Shown here in pieces: positions 9,095-17,229 of a DNA stretch of 33,871 nucleotides. How positions within the stretch are numbered: the first letter of the stretch is position 1; every line of letters begins with the position of its first letter. The notes beneath the pieces were generated by a model. That model searched no databases, had not been told where the DNA came from, and saw only the letters and a list, made by a program, of their open reading frames with translations. The stretch covers positions 1-33,871 of the forward strand of contig JBEELK010000190.1 in NCBI GenBank assembly GCA_041168165.1, in the 5' to 3' direction. A program made the position numbers and the translations under genes. Origin of the DNA: SXPK01 sp041168165. Lineage in GTDB: Bacteria > Planctomycetota > UBA1135 > UBA2386.

Positions 9095-10639
9095 ATGACG
9101 ATGCTCCGCACGATTGCCGTTGCCACGCTGTTCGCGTTCGCGCCTGTGGTGCTCGCGCAGCAGGACACGCCTCAGGACAAGTTCGCGAAGGCGAGCCAGG
9201 ACCTCCAAAAGCAGCTCGCCGACTCGCTCGCGGAGCTCGACGCCGCGATGAAGCAGATCGCGGATGAGAAGATCCCGCTCGGCCGCCAGCTGCGTGATCT
9301 CGAGTCCGAGCTTGCGCAGTTGCGTGCCACGGCAGCCGACAAGTCGAGGCAGCTCGACGTCAGCTCGCAGGCACTCGGCAACCTCACGGCTGAAATCAAG
9401 CGCGGCAAGGACGAGGTCAGCTACCTCTCGAACCTGTTCACGGAATACGTGCGCAACTTCGAGTCGTCGCTGCACATCGCCGAAGTGCAGGTCCACGCGA
9501 AGGACCTCGCAGACGCGAAGCTCGCCGCGGACAACCAGGCGCTCGAGCAGGATGCGGTGTTCGCCGCGCAAGCGGGCGTGGTGACGCGTTCGATCCAGCG
9601 CATCAACGAGTGCGTCGGTGGCTCGTCCTACGACGGTCGCGCGGTCGCGCCGAGCGGCACGCTGACGAACGGCACGTTTGCCCTCTTCGGCCCGCTCGCG
9701 GTGTTCCGCGGCAAGGACGGCGCGGTGGTTGGCACCGTCGAGCAGAAGCTCGGCTCGTTGGAGCCGTCGGTGACTGCGTATCCGATGCCGGAGCAGAACG
9801 ATGCCGCCTCCGCGTTCGTAGCAGCGCGTCGCGGCGATCTGCCCGTCGATCCGACCCTCGGCTCTGCGCTCAAGGTCGCGGAGACGGAAGAGACGCTCGT
9901 CGAGCACTTCCTCGCTGGTGGTGCGGTCATGTGGCCGATCCTCGCGGTCGGCGTCGCTGCGTTGCTCGTCGCGATCTACAAGTGGCTCACGCTGAGCCTC
10001 GTCAGCCGTCCGAGCCGTCGTCAGGTCAAGGTGCTGATGGAGTCGGTGCGCGAGAAGGACTTTGCTGCGGCGCAGGCCGTTGGCAAGGAATTGAAGGGCC
10101 CGATTGGCGAGATGCTCGCTGCCGGTGCCGCCAACCTTCAGGAGTCGAGCGAGCTGCTGGAGGAAGTGCTCTTCGAGCGCATCCTCGCCGCCAAGCTGCG
10201 CATCCAGGGTTTGCTGCCCTTCCTCGCGGTCTCGGCGTCGTCCGCGCCGCTGCTCGGCCTGCTCGGCACGGTGACGGGCATCATCCAGACCTTCAAGCAG
10301 ATCACGATCTACGGCAGCGGCGACGTGAAGTCGTTGTCGGGCGGTATCTCGGAAGCGCTCATCACGACGGAGTACGGCCTCATCGTCGCAATCCCGTCGC
10401 TGCTGTTGCACTCGCTGTTGTCGCGCAAGGCACGTGGCCTCGTCAGCGAGATGGAGACGCTCGCGGTGCAGTTCACCAACGCGGCGGGTCTCGGCGGCGG
10501 CTCGAGCAGCGGCAGTTCGTCGGGCGGAGCGTCCTACGAGCCGTCGGATGTCCGTGACCAAGTGCGCGCGGTGATCGGCGAGATCCTCGGCCCAGTTCTC
10601 GACGGCGAAGACGGCGGCGCGAAGCCGCGCGTCAGCTGA
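9095..10639 (+). CDS. TtpC-like long MotA/TolQ/ExbB proton-channel protein
   Basis: A 514-residue protein. The ATG at 9095 is chosen because a GAGG box sits 8 bp upstream and it yields a signal peptide (~4-21). Residues ~30-160 are a periplasmic coiled coil resembling the DUF3450 neighbour, then a linker, a membrane segment (~278-297) and an ExbB-like domain. That domain has the signature GLLGTVTGIIQTF (388-400) and the third membrane segment GGISEALITTEYGLIVAIPS (416-435). A Gly/Ser-rich hinge (467-479) precedes a soluble tail. The build is that of TtpC, the extra ExbB-like component needed by TonB2 systems of Vibrio: an inner-membrane, proton-motive-force-coupled protein with a large periplasmic arm. 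It forms part of the complex with the ExbB, ExbD and TonB encoded just downstream. Confidence 0.9.
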   Translation: MTMLRTIAVATLFAFAPVVLAQQDTPQDKFAKASQDLQKQLADSLAELDAAMKQIADEKIPLGRQLRDLESELAQLRATAADKSRQLDVSSQALGNLTAEIKRGKDEVSYLSNLFTEYVRNFESSLHIAEVQVHAKDLADAKLAADNQALEQDAVFAAQAGVVTRSIQRINECVGGSSYDGRAVAPSGTLTNGTFALFGPLAVFRGKDGAVVGTVEQKLGSLEPSVTAYPMPEQNDAASAFVAARRGDLPVDPTLGSALKVAETEETLVEHFLAGGAVMWPILAVGVAALLVAIYKWLTLSLVSRPSRRQVKVLMESVREKDFAAAQAVGKELKGPIGEMLAAGAANLQESSELLEEVLFERILAAKLRIQGLLPFLAVSASSAPLLGLLGTVTGIIQTFKQITIYGSGDVKSLSGGISEALITTEYGLIVAIPSLLLHSLLSRKARGLVSEMETLAVQFTNAAGLGGGSSSGSSSGGASYEPSDVRDQVRAVIGEILGPVLDGEDGGAKPRVS

Positions 10640-10664
10640 AGCAGAGCAAACACAAGCAACCGCG

Positions 10665-11402
10665 ATGGACTACATCCCCGAACCTCTGCTCCGGCTCTGG
10701 GCCGAAGCAATGGAGATCTGGATCGCTGGCGGCTGGGCCATGTGGCCGATCGCTGCCACTGCGATGGTCTTGTTCGGGCTCGGCAGCAGCGTCGCCGTTG
10801 GTCTTTCCGGCAAGGGTTACGCCTCGGTGCCGGAGTCGACGTGGCGTCGTTGGATCGATCATCCTCGCGATCGCCATGGCCCGATCGGTCGATTGCTCGA
10901 CATGGTGATCGGCGATGGCATGCCCACGGATCGCGAGATCGCCAAGGCGTTCGAGCAGCTGCGCATCGACGAAGCGTCGCCGTTCGAGCGCGACCTCAAG
11001 GTGATGAAGGTCGCAGTCAGCGCCGCGCCGCTGTTCGGATTGCTTGGCACGGTGACGGGCATGCTCACCACGTTCGGCGCGCTTGCGTCGGGCAGTGGCG
11101 GCGACCAGACGATGGGCATGATCGCGGCAGGCATCTCGGAGGCGCTCATCACGACCGAGACGGGCCTCGTCATCGCGCTGCCCGGCGTGTTCTTCCAATA
11201 CATGATGAGCCGCCGCGTGCAGCAGTACAAGGCGTTCCTCGCGCACCTGGAGACGGTGTGCACTCAGACCATTCACCGTCGCGTCGCGCTGCGACTGCAG
11301 CACGCGGCGAAGCAAGAAGCCAAGAAGCGTGTGCTCAGCTTGCTGCGCGATCAGTTTGGCTCCGCGTCCAACAAGGGCGCGCAACGCAAGACCTCTCGAT
11401 AG
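10665..11402 (+). CDS. exbB: ExbB-type biopolymer transport protein (MotA/TolQ/ExbB)
   Basis: A 245-residue inner-membrane protein with three membrane segments (~24-45, 116-140, 158-180). The family signature is clear: SAAPLFGLLGTVTGMLTTF (119-137) and GISEALITTETGLVIALPG (156-174), including the conserved Thr residues and the Glu in the third membrane segment that line the proton path. A basic C-terminal tail ends the protein. It starts 25 bp after the TtpC-like gene and ends 9 bp before exbD. Together with ExbD it forms the proton channel that drives TonB. The start ATG 10665 has no clear ribosome-binding site, but translation coupling within the operon may serve. Confidence 0.93.
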   Translation: MDYIPEPLLRLWAEAMEIWIAGGWAMWPIAATAMVLFGLGSSVAVGLSGKGYASVPESTWRRWIDHPRDRHGPIGRLLDMVIGDGMPTDREIAKAFEQLRIDEASPFERDLKVMKVAVSAAPLFGLLGTVTGMLTTFGALASGSGGDQTMGMIAAGISEALITTETGLVIALPGVFFQYMMSRRVQQYKAFLAHLETVCTQTIHRRVALRLQHAAKQEAKKRVLSLLRDQFGSASNKGAQRKTSR

Positions 11403-11411
11403 GCCAACACC

Positions 11412-11834
11412 ATGGGACGATTCCGCGAAGCGATGAATGACGAGGACGGCGACGGCGCAGGCATCGACCTGTCGCCGCTGATCGACTGCGTCTTCATCCT
11501 GCTCATCTTCTTCATCGTCACCACGACCTTCGTCGAGGAGACCGGTGTCGAAGTCGACAAGCCGCAGGCCGCTTCTGCCGTGCAGCTCGAGAAGACGAGC
11601 ATCATGCTCGCGCTCACTGCGAAGGGCGAAGTCGTCTACGACAAGCGCGACATCGGCATCGGCTCGGTGCGCGCGACGGTGCGTCGCCTCCTGCAGAAGG
11701 AGAACGACATCCCCGTGATCATCCAGGCGGACACCACGGTGCCCACGGGCCTGCTCGTGCGCGTGATCGACGAGGCCAAGCTCGGCGGCGCGCAGAAGGT
11801 CAACCTCGCGACGGCGAAGCCGGCATCGAACTGA
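11412..11834 (+). CDS. exbD: ExbD/TolR family protein
   Basis: A 140-residue protein with one membrane helix (~23-41) and a periplasmic domain (~60-135). The motif DLSPLIDCVFILLIFFIVTT carries the essential membrane aspartate at Asp25, the same number as in E. coli ExbD. The N-terminus is acidic (NDEDGDG). The periplasmic domain has the usual pattern ending in IPVIIQADTTVPTGLLVRVI. It sits 9 bp after exbB, and its stop TGA overlaps a GAGGAA box that serves the next gene, tonB. The gene arrangement exbB-exbD-tonB is that of a dedicated TonB module. Confidence 0.94.
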   Translation: MGRFREAMNDEDGDGAGIDLSPLIDCVFILLIFFIVTTTFVEETGVEVDKPQAASAVQLEKTSIMLALTAKGEVVYDKRDIGIGSVRATVRRLLQKENDIPVIIQADTTVPTGLLVRVIDEAKLGGAQKVNLATAKPASN

Positions 11835-11844
11835 GGAACGCTCT

Positions 11845-12519
11845 GTGTCCCGCCACGATCGTCGCAAGTTCTCCATGCGTTTCCGGCGCGCGTCAGCGAC
11901 CTTCTTCGGCGGGACGCTGCTGACGCTCGCGTTCTTCTTGATCTTGCCGGTGATCCAAGCGTTCACCGCCTCTCAGTCGACGGACACGATGCTGCGCAGC
12001 GTTGACTCCGTAGCGCTGCCGCCGCCTCCTCCTCCGCCACCTGAGGTCGAGGAAGAGAAGCCGCCCGAAGAAGACGAGAAGCCGCCGGAGATGCAGCCGG
12101 AGACCCCGCCGCTGGATCTCTCGCAGCTCGAGCTCGCGTTGGATCCAGGCGTAGGCGGTGCTGGTGGCACGGGCGACTTCACGATCAAGCTTGGCAACCT
12201 CGGCGGCGGCGCCGAGAGCGAAGAGGGCGGCGGCACGTTCAGTGTTGCGGACCTCGACCAGCAGCCGCGCGTGCTCTACCCGCACAACCCGACGATGACG
12301 CCGGCGATCCGTCGCAAGGCGCCGGGCACGGTCTACATCGTGTTCCTCGTCGACGAAGAAGGCCGCGTGCAGAACCCAGTGGTGCAGCAGTCGCCGGATC
12401 CCGTGTTCGACCGCGCCGCGCTCGACGCGATCAAGAAGTGGAAGTTCGAGCCCGGCAAGCGGAACGGCAAGCCCGTTCGCTTCCGCATGCGGCAGCCGAT
12501 CACGTTCAAAGACAAGTAG
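11845..12519 (+). CDS. tonB: TonB energy transducer protein
   Basis: A 224-residue protein starting at GTG 11845; the GAGGAA box overlapping the exbD stop, 7-12 bp upstream, decides this start. It has a basic cytoplasmic N-terminus, a single membrane helix (~17-40), a Pro/Glu-rich spacer starting with eight consecutive prolines (59-66), a Gly-rich stretch (102-130), and a TonB C-terminal domain (~143-222; APGTVYIVFLVDEEGRV, AALDAIKKWKFEPGKRNGKP, RQPITF). This is the shorter TonB2-type build. The membrane helix has no histidine, unlike E. coli TonB, which uses a Ser/His pair there. It should deliver proton-motive energy from ExbB/ExbD to the receptor at 5242-8181. Confidence 0.93.
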   Translation: MSRHDRRKFSMRFRRASATFFGGTLLTLAFFLILPVIQAFTASQSTDTMLRSVDSVALPPPPPPPPEVEEEKPPEEDEKPPEMQPETPPLDLSQLELALDPGVGGAGGTGDFTIKLGNLGGGAESEEGGGTFSVADLDQQPRVLYPHNPTMTPAIRRKAPGTVYIVFLVDEEGRVQNPVVQQSPDPVFDRAALDAIKKWKFEPGKRNGKPVRFRMRQPITFKDK

Positions 12520-12549
12520 CCCAGGGACAGCATTCCCGGACCCGTAGCC

Positions 12550-13947
12550 ATGACCCGCAATAGCATCCGTCAGGTCCTCTCGTTCGCCGTCGCTTGCGCA
12601 GTCTCGTTGGCGCAGGAGGCGCCGAAGCCCGAGATCTCGCCGCGCGCGCGCGAACTCTCGCAGGCTGAGCGCGCCGTGCTCCAGGGGCCGGACTTCCAGA
12701 AGCGATTCGCCGAGAGCTATCTCGCCGAAAGTGACATCGAGCCCAAGATCGGCCCCGTCGAGCGCGAAGCGCTGACGAAGGTCATGCAACTGATCTCAGC
12801 CGAGAAGCTGCCGGAGGCGCTCACGGAACTCGCCGCGTTGGCCAATCCCGATGCGAGTGCGGTCTACGACTTCACGATCGGCAACCTGCACTACCAGCAG
12901 GAGAAGCCCGTCGACGCTGCGAAGAGCTACCAGGTTGCAGTCGCGAAGTTCCCGAAGTTCCGTCGCGCATGGGCGAACCTCGGCCAGATCCAGTACCGCG
13001 AAGGCGACTTCAAGTCGGCGCGCCGCGCGTTTGCGCGCGTGATCGAACTGGGCGGCGGCGATGCGATGCTCTACGGCCTGCTCGGCGTGTGCCACGCGCG
13101 CTCGGCCGACGACATCGCGGCCGAGTCCGCGTTCCGCATGGCGAGCCTGCTGCAGCCTGACACCATCGACTGGAAGATGGGCCTCGCCGAGAGCATGTTC
13201 CGCCAGCGCCGCTTTGCGGACGCCGCCTCGCTGTTCCGCTCGATGACCGAGCAGAACCCGGAACGCGCCGACCTGTGGAAGTTCGAAGGCGAAGCGCAGG
13301 CGATGCTCGGCGAGCCGATGCGCGCCATCGAGTGCTTCGAGATGGTGACCCGCCTAGGCTCTGCGTCGGCGGCGACCTACAACAACCTCGGGGACCTCTA
13401 CGCGAGCCAGCAGCTGTTCGACCTCGCAGTCTCGTCCTACCTCGGCGCGCTCGGCGCGGACCCAAAGGCGAAGACCGACCGCGCGCTGCGTGCGGCCAAG
13501 TTCTTGTGCGCGAACGGCGCGCACGCAGACACGCGCACCCTGGTCGACGGCGTCGAACAGAAGCGCCCGGAGCTCGCCGCGAGCGAGAAGAAGGAGATCC
13601 TCTCGCTGCGCGCAAGCCTCGCAGTCGCGCAGGGCGCGTCGGCGGAAGAAGCCGCGGCGCTGGAGAAGCTCGTGGAACTCGATCCGCTGGACGGCAACTC
13701 GCTCATCCTGCTGGGCCGTTTCCACGATCGCGCCGGCAATATCGAGCAGGCGGTGTTCCAGTTTGAGCGCGCGGCGGGCGTTGCCGCGTTTGAGGCGCAA
13801 GCGAAGCTGAGCCACGGCCAGCTGCTCGTTCGCCAGGGCAAGTACCAGGAGGCACTGCCGCTGCTGCGCCGCGCCGTGGAACTGCAGCCCAAGGAAGCGT
13901 GGCAGAAGTACCTCGAGCAAGTCGAAGGCGCGGCGCGTCAGCGCTGA
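12550..13947 (+). CDS. Secreted TPR-repeat protein closing the TonB operon
   Basis: A 465-residue protein starting at ATG 12550 with a signal peptide (~8-21, SLAQ). From residue ~95 to the end there are about nine TPR or TPR-like helix pairs, for example RRAWANLGQIQYREGDFKSA, AATYNNLGDLYASQQLFDLA and AKLSHGQLLVRQGKYQEALP. It is likely periplasmic. TPR proteins close many DUF3450/TtpC/TonB2 gene rows, and here it follows tonB by 30 bp, so the order of the whole cluster matches that layout. Its specific role (assembly or stability of the complex) is inferred from position. The next gene faces it from the other strand, with only 6 bp between stop codons and no hairpin. Confidence 0.85.
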   Translation: MTRNSIRQVLSFAVACAVSLAQEAPKPEISPRARELSQAERAVLQGPDFQKRFAESYLAESDIEPKIGPVEREALTKVMQLISAEKLPEALTELAALANPDASAVYDFTIGNLHYQQEKPVDAAKSYQVAVAKFPKFRRAWANLGQIQYREGDFKSARRAFARVIELGGGDAMLYGLLGVCHARSADDIAAESAFRMASLLQPDTIDWKMGLAESMFRQRRFADAASLFRSMTEQNPERADLWKFEGEAQAMLGEPMRAIECFEMVTRLGSASAATYNNLGDLYASQQLFDLAVSSYLGALGADPKAKTDRALRAAKFLCANGAHADTRTLVDGVEQKRPELAASEKKEILSLRASLAVAQGASAEEAAALEKLVELDPLDGNSLILLGRFHDRAGNIEQAVFQFERAAGVAAFEAQAKLSHGQLLVRQGKYQEALPLLRRAVELQPKEAWQKYLEQVEGAARQR

Positions 13948-13953
13948 GCGAGA

Positions 13954-14826
13954 TCAGCCGCCGACCTTCGCCGTCAACTGCGCGTCGCCGGGATGGCGAC
14001 GCAGGCCGCGGCGCCACACTTCCTTCGCCTTCTCGGTCTCGCCGCGCTGCTCCAGCAGGTTGCCGAGGATGAGGTAGGTGTTGGACTCGTGTGCTTGTGC
14101 AGGGCGCGAGTCCTGCTGCGTCATCAGCGTTTCGAAGTGTGCGATCGCTTCCTTCTTCTTGCCGAGGAAGTCCGGCCAGAACGTGTAGCTCATCGCCTTC
14201 GTGAAGCGCGCGTTCCAGTGCGTCTCGTCGATCGCAAGCACGCGGTCGAACGACTGATCCGCCTTCTGCGACAGCGCCCACTTGCTGTTGTCGAGTTGCA
14301 GATACGCGAGGTAGGCGTTGCCGAGGTCCATCTGAGCGCCGGTGTCGTTGGGCGCAGCCTCCGCGGCGGCTTCGAACTCGGCGATCAACTCGCCCATGCG
14401 TCCATCGGCGTGGATTCGCTTGTAGAACTCGGCGTTGGACCAGAAGTCGCTCTTGCCGCGCAGCGATGCGAGCGCGGACTTCGCATCCGTCGCTGCGGGC
14501 ACTGCCGCGTCATCGCTCTTGGTGTGGGCCATGCCGCGCTTTTCCAACGCGCGTTCGACGGCTGCCTCGATGAGTGCCGCATCAGGCTCGCTCGCGGCGA
14601 TGCGCATCGTGCCGCTGGCACTCGCCTCCGCGACGCGGGTGTCCGCGCTGCTGCGAAGCGCCACGATGTCGCGCTGAAGCGTCTCGATCTCGTTCTGCAG
14701 CGAGGCGAAGGCCGCGCTGTCGGCTGGCACTGCGGCGGCCGCTGGTTGCTGCAGAAGTTGGCTGGTGAGGAGCGAAGTTCCGCCGGCAACGAGCGCGGCG
14801 GCAGCGAGGAGGATGCCTTGGTTCAT
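13954..14826 (-). CDS. Membrane-anchored TPR-like protein downstream of groEL
   Basis: A 290-residue protein starting at ATG 14826 (GAGG box ~5 bp upstream). An uncleaved N-terminal membrane anchor or signal (~4-26) is followed by a predicted coiled coil (~38-62, FASLQNEIETLQRDIVALRS), a low-complexity Ala/Asp-rich linker, and a helical C-terminal half with TPR features (ESNTYLILGNLLEQRGETEK). It is likely anchored in the inner membrane and facing the periplasm. It lies 58 bp after groEL on the same strand and could be the third gene of a CBS-groEL-TPR operon. Function unknown. Confidence 0.75.
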   Translation of the reverse strand: MNQGILLAAAALVAGGTSLLTSQLLQQPAAAAVPADSAAFASLQNEIETLQRDIVALRSSADTRVAEASASGTMRIAASEPDAALIEAAVERALEKRGMAHTKSDDAAVPAATDAKSALASLRGKSDFWSNAEFYKRIHADGRMGELIAEFEAAAEAAPNDTGAQMDLGNAYLAYLQLDNSKWALSQKADQSFDRVLAIDETHWNARFTKAMSYTFWPDFLGKKKEAIAHFETLMTQQDSRPAQAHESNTYLILGNLLEQRGETEKAKEVWRRGLRRHPGDAQLTAKVGG

Positions 14827-14884
14827 GGAGCCTCACGCTACGGATGTCGTCGCGAGTACTTGAGGAACACGGCCCGATACGAAC

Positions 14885-16516
14885 TCAGGCCACCTCGTCA
14901 GGGTGTTCCCTCGCGCCGACGGATGCCGACTTCGTGTCCTCGATCTCGGTCAGCGTCGCGTCGGTGAGCAGCAGCGTGCCCGCCACCGACACTGCGTTCT
15001 GGAGCGCGACCCGCACGACTTTGGTCGGATCGACGATGCCGCTCGCGACGAGGTCGACATACGTGCCCATCGCTGCGTCGAAGCCCATGGAGCCGGAGAG
15101 TGCGCGGATGTGCTCGATGACGACGCCGTCGTCGAAGCCGCTGTTCGTCGCGATCTGTCGGGCAGGCATCTCGAGCGCGCGCGCGAGGATCGACACGCCG
15201 GTGCGTTCGTCGCCCATGGAACCACCGGCCGCGGCGAGCACGAACGGGATCGCGCGCAGGAGCGCAACGCCGCCACCAGGAACGATGCCCTCTTGCACGG
15301 CGGCTTTCGTCGCGCGAATCGCATCCTCGAAAGCCTCCTTCTTGTTCTTCATCTCCGCCTCGGACGACGCACCGACGCGGATCACTGCGATGCCGCCAGC
15401 AAGTCGCGCGAGGCGCTCCTCGAGCTTCTTCTTGTCGTAGTCACTGGTGCACGCTTCGAGTTGCGCACGCAGCTCCTTGCAGCGCGAGTCGATCGTCTCT
15501 CGCGTTCCTTCGCCGCCCAGGATCGTCGTCGTGTCGCGCGCGACGATTGCCTTCTGCGCGCGGCCAAGGTGTTGCAGGTCGATCTTGTCGAGCGCGATGC
15601 CGATCTCGTCTGCGACAAACGTGCCTCCGGTCAGGGCCGCGAGGTCCTGCATCATCTCCTTCTTGCGGTCGCCGAATCCCGGCGCCTTCACGGCTGCGCA
15701 TGCAATCGTGCCGCGCAGCTTGTTTAGCACCAGCGTCGCGAGCGCGTCGCCTTCGATCGCCTCGGCGATCACGAGCAGCGAGCGGCCTGACTTAAGAATT
15801 CGCTCGAGAAGCGGCACCATCTGGTCGAGGCGGGTGATGCGGCCGTCGAACAACAGCAGCAGCGGTCGCTCGAGCACTGCCTCCATCTTGTCCGGGTCGG
15901 TCACGAAGTAGGGCGACAGGAACCCGCGGTCGAACTGCATGCCTTCGACCACGTCCAACTCCGTCTCGGTGCCCTTGCTCTCCTCGAGTGAGACGACTCC
16001 TTCCGGCCCGACTCGGTCCATCGCGTTGGCGATCATCGCGCCGATCGCGGCGTCGTTGTGCGCGGACACCGTTGCGATCTGCTCGCGCTCCGCTCGCGAG
16101 CGGCAGGGCTGCGACAGTTCGCGCAGCGCCTTGCTCGCCGCAGCGAGACCCATCTCAAGGCCTCGCTTCAAGGCCACTGCGCTAGCTCCTGCGACGACGT
16201 TGCGCACGCCGTCTTGCAGGATCGCATGCGCGAGCAACGTCGCGGTTGTCGTGCCGTCGCCGACATCGTCGCTCGTGCGCGTGGCAGCTTCGCGCAGGAT
16301 CTTGGCGCCAAGGCTCTCTTCTGGGTCCTCCAGCCGGACTTCGCGCGCGATCGTCACGCCGTCGTTGCAGACGAGCGGAGCTTGCCACTTGCGATCGACA
16401 AGCACGCACTTCGAACGCGGCCCCAGCGTCGGTCGCAGCGCGTTGGCAAGCGCAGTCGCGCCCGCGAGCACTCGCTGCCTTGCGTCGTCCGCCAGCCGTA
16501 GCCGCGTGTGGCTCAC
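14885..16516 (-). CDS. groEL: Divergent GroEL/Cpn60 chaperonin, translationally coupled to a CBS gene
   Basis: A 543-residue chaperonin. The GTG at 16516 is chosen: it overlaps the stop of the upstream CBS gene (GTGA), has a GGAGG box 7 bp upstream, and gives the same residue numbering as E. coli GroEL. Key ATPase residues fall at identical positions: Asp52 (CNDGVTIARE), Asp87 (GDGTTTATLL) and Asp398 (EDAIRATKAA); the GGGVAL motif (414-419) is present. Apical substrate residues are mostly kept (FLSPYF, with Tyr199 replaced by Phe). It lacks the C-terminal GGM repeat tail, ending instead in a polar, acidic sequence. No groES is in the window, so this is probably an accessory chaperonin beside a main groESL elsewhere. 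No CIRCE element was found. Confidence 0.93.
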   Translation of the reverse strand: MSHTRLRLADDARQRVLAGATALANALRPTLGPRSKCVLVDRKWQAPLVCNDGVTIAREVRLEDPEESLGAKILREAATRTSDDVGDGTTTATLLAHAILQDGVRNVVAGASAVALKRGLEMGLAAASKALRELSQPCRSRAEREQIATVSAHNDAAIGAMIANAMDRVGPEGVVSLEESKGTETELDVVEGMQFDRGFLSPYFVTDPDKMEAVLERPLLLLFDGRITRLDQMVPLLERILKSGRSLLVIAEAIEGDALATLVLNKLRGTIACAAVKAPGFGDRKKEMMQDLAALTGGTFVADEIGIALDKIDLQHLGRAQKAIVARDTTTILGGEGTRETIDSRCKELRAQLEACTSDYDKKKLEERLARLAGGIAVIRVGASSEAEMKNKKEAFEDAIRATKAAVQEGIVPGGGVALLRAIPFVLAAAGGSMGDERTGVSILARALEMPARQIATNSGFDDGVVIEHIRALSGSMGFDAAMGTYVDLVASGIVDPTKVVRVALQNAVSVAGTLLLTDATLTEIEDTKSASVGAREHPDEVA

Positions 16517-17004
16517 GTCACTTCCTCCGCTTCGACGAGACGCTGACGCGCAATCTGGCCGAGTGTGCGGCCGACCGCTGCGCACGACACCGGTGGCGCG
16601 AGCCAATCCTCCTCGCGGCATGCCTCGAGTGCGAGGTCGTCGAGCGCGAGGATGCCGACGACGCGGCGTTCTCGGTCTAGAACCGGCAACCGTCGCACTT
16701 GGTGCAGCGCCATCGTGCGTTCCGCCGATTCGACTGAATCGTGAACACGGCACGCGAACAAGCGCGTCGACATCGCTGCCGACGAGGGGATCTCGTCGAG
16801 CGCTTGGCCGCTGCGCAGCGCCGCGAGGCAGATGTCGCGATCCGTGACGACACCGAGCGCCTTCCGCTCATCATCGACCACGATCACGCATCCACAACGT
16901 CGGTCGCGCAACTGGCGCGCCACATGCTCCAGAGTGTCTGCTGGCCTCACGGCCGCCACGTTGCGTCGCATCATCTCGAGTACGTCCACGGGGATCTCCT
17001 TCAT
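16513..17004 (-). CDS. Two-CBS-domain protein upstream of groEL
   Basis: A 163-residue soluble protein built of a CBS pair (~14-65 and ~75-130). Typical motifs are CVIVVDDERKALGVVTDRDI (39-58) and QVRRLPVLDRERRVVGILAL (102-121). CBS pairs bind adenine nucleotides and act as energy sensors; here there is no attached enzyme. ATG 17004 is chosen because it starts a canonical CBS N-terminus; an upstream start (to 17079) would add a basic, unlikely segment. No clear ribosome-binding site. Its stop TGA overlaps the GTG of groEL by 4 bases, which argues for coupled translation and perhaps a functional link. It is divergent from the PAC2 gene across 225 bp. Confidence 0.87.
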   Translation of the reverse strand: MKEIPVDVLEMMRRNVAAVRPADTLEHVARQLRDRRCGCVIVVDDERKALGVVTDRDICLAALRSGQALDEIPSSAAMSTRLFACRVHDSVESAERTMALHQVRRLPVLDRERRVVGILALDDLALEACREEDWLAPPVSCAAVGRTLGQIARQRLVEAEEVT

Positions 17005-17229
17005 GGGTGGCTTGGGGTCGGAACGTCGCCGACATCGCGCAAACCTAGATCTTCCGCAAGCGCGATGAATACGTCGCACTCCCTACGCGGACCTTGCTCG
17101 TGGCGCATTCACAGCGCGCGCGCGTTCCTAGCAACGCGGGACAATGTCGGAGGCATCTACGCTGCGATGCGCATTCCTGAGTGCGGGGTTGCGAGCGATG
17201 GTGCAACGTCGCGACGGAGCGCGGTCTCG
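17005..17229. promoter_or_regulatory. Divergent control region between CBS-groEL and PAC2-HAD operons
   Basis: 225 bp between two divergent starts must hold promoters for both directions. I see an inverted repeat CGCGTT-CCTAGC-AACGCG at 17121-17138 (6-bp arms, 6-nt spacer). I recognise no sigma-70 boxes with confidence. GCACTC (17075-17080) and GAGTGC (17179-17184) are present but 98 bp apart, so not a CIRCE element. Confidence 0.4.

Noticed and set aside
14827..14884. Terminator after groEL
   Set aside because: No stable hairpin found in this 58-bp gap, so read-through into the TPR gene is more likely.
17075..17184. CIRCE-like halves GCACTC and GAGTGC near groEL
   Set aside because: The CIRCE element needs 9-bp arms 9 bp apart; these hexamers are 98 bp apart, and only six bases match.
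16741..17229. Long N-terminal extension of the PAC2 gene
   Set aside because: The frame is open back to 16741 but overlaps the CBS gene on the other strand and encodes an Arg/His/Ala-rich segment unlike PAC2; the family start is at 17230.
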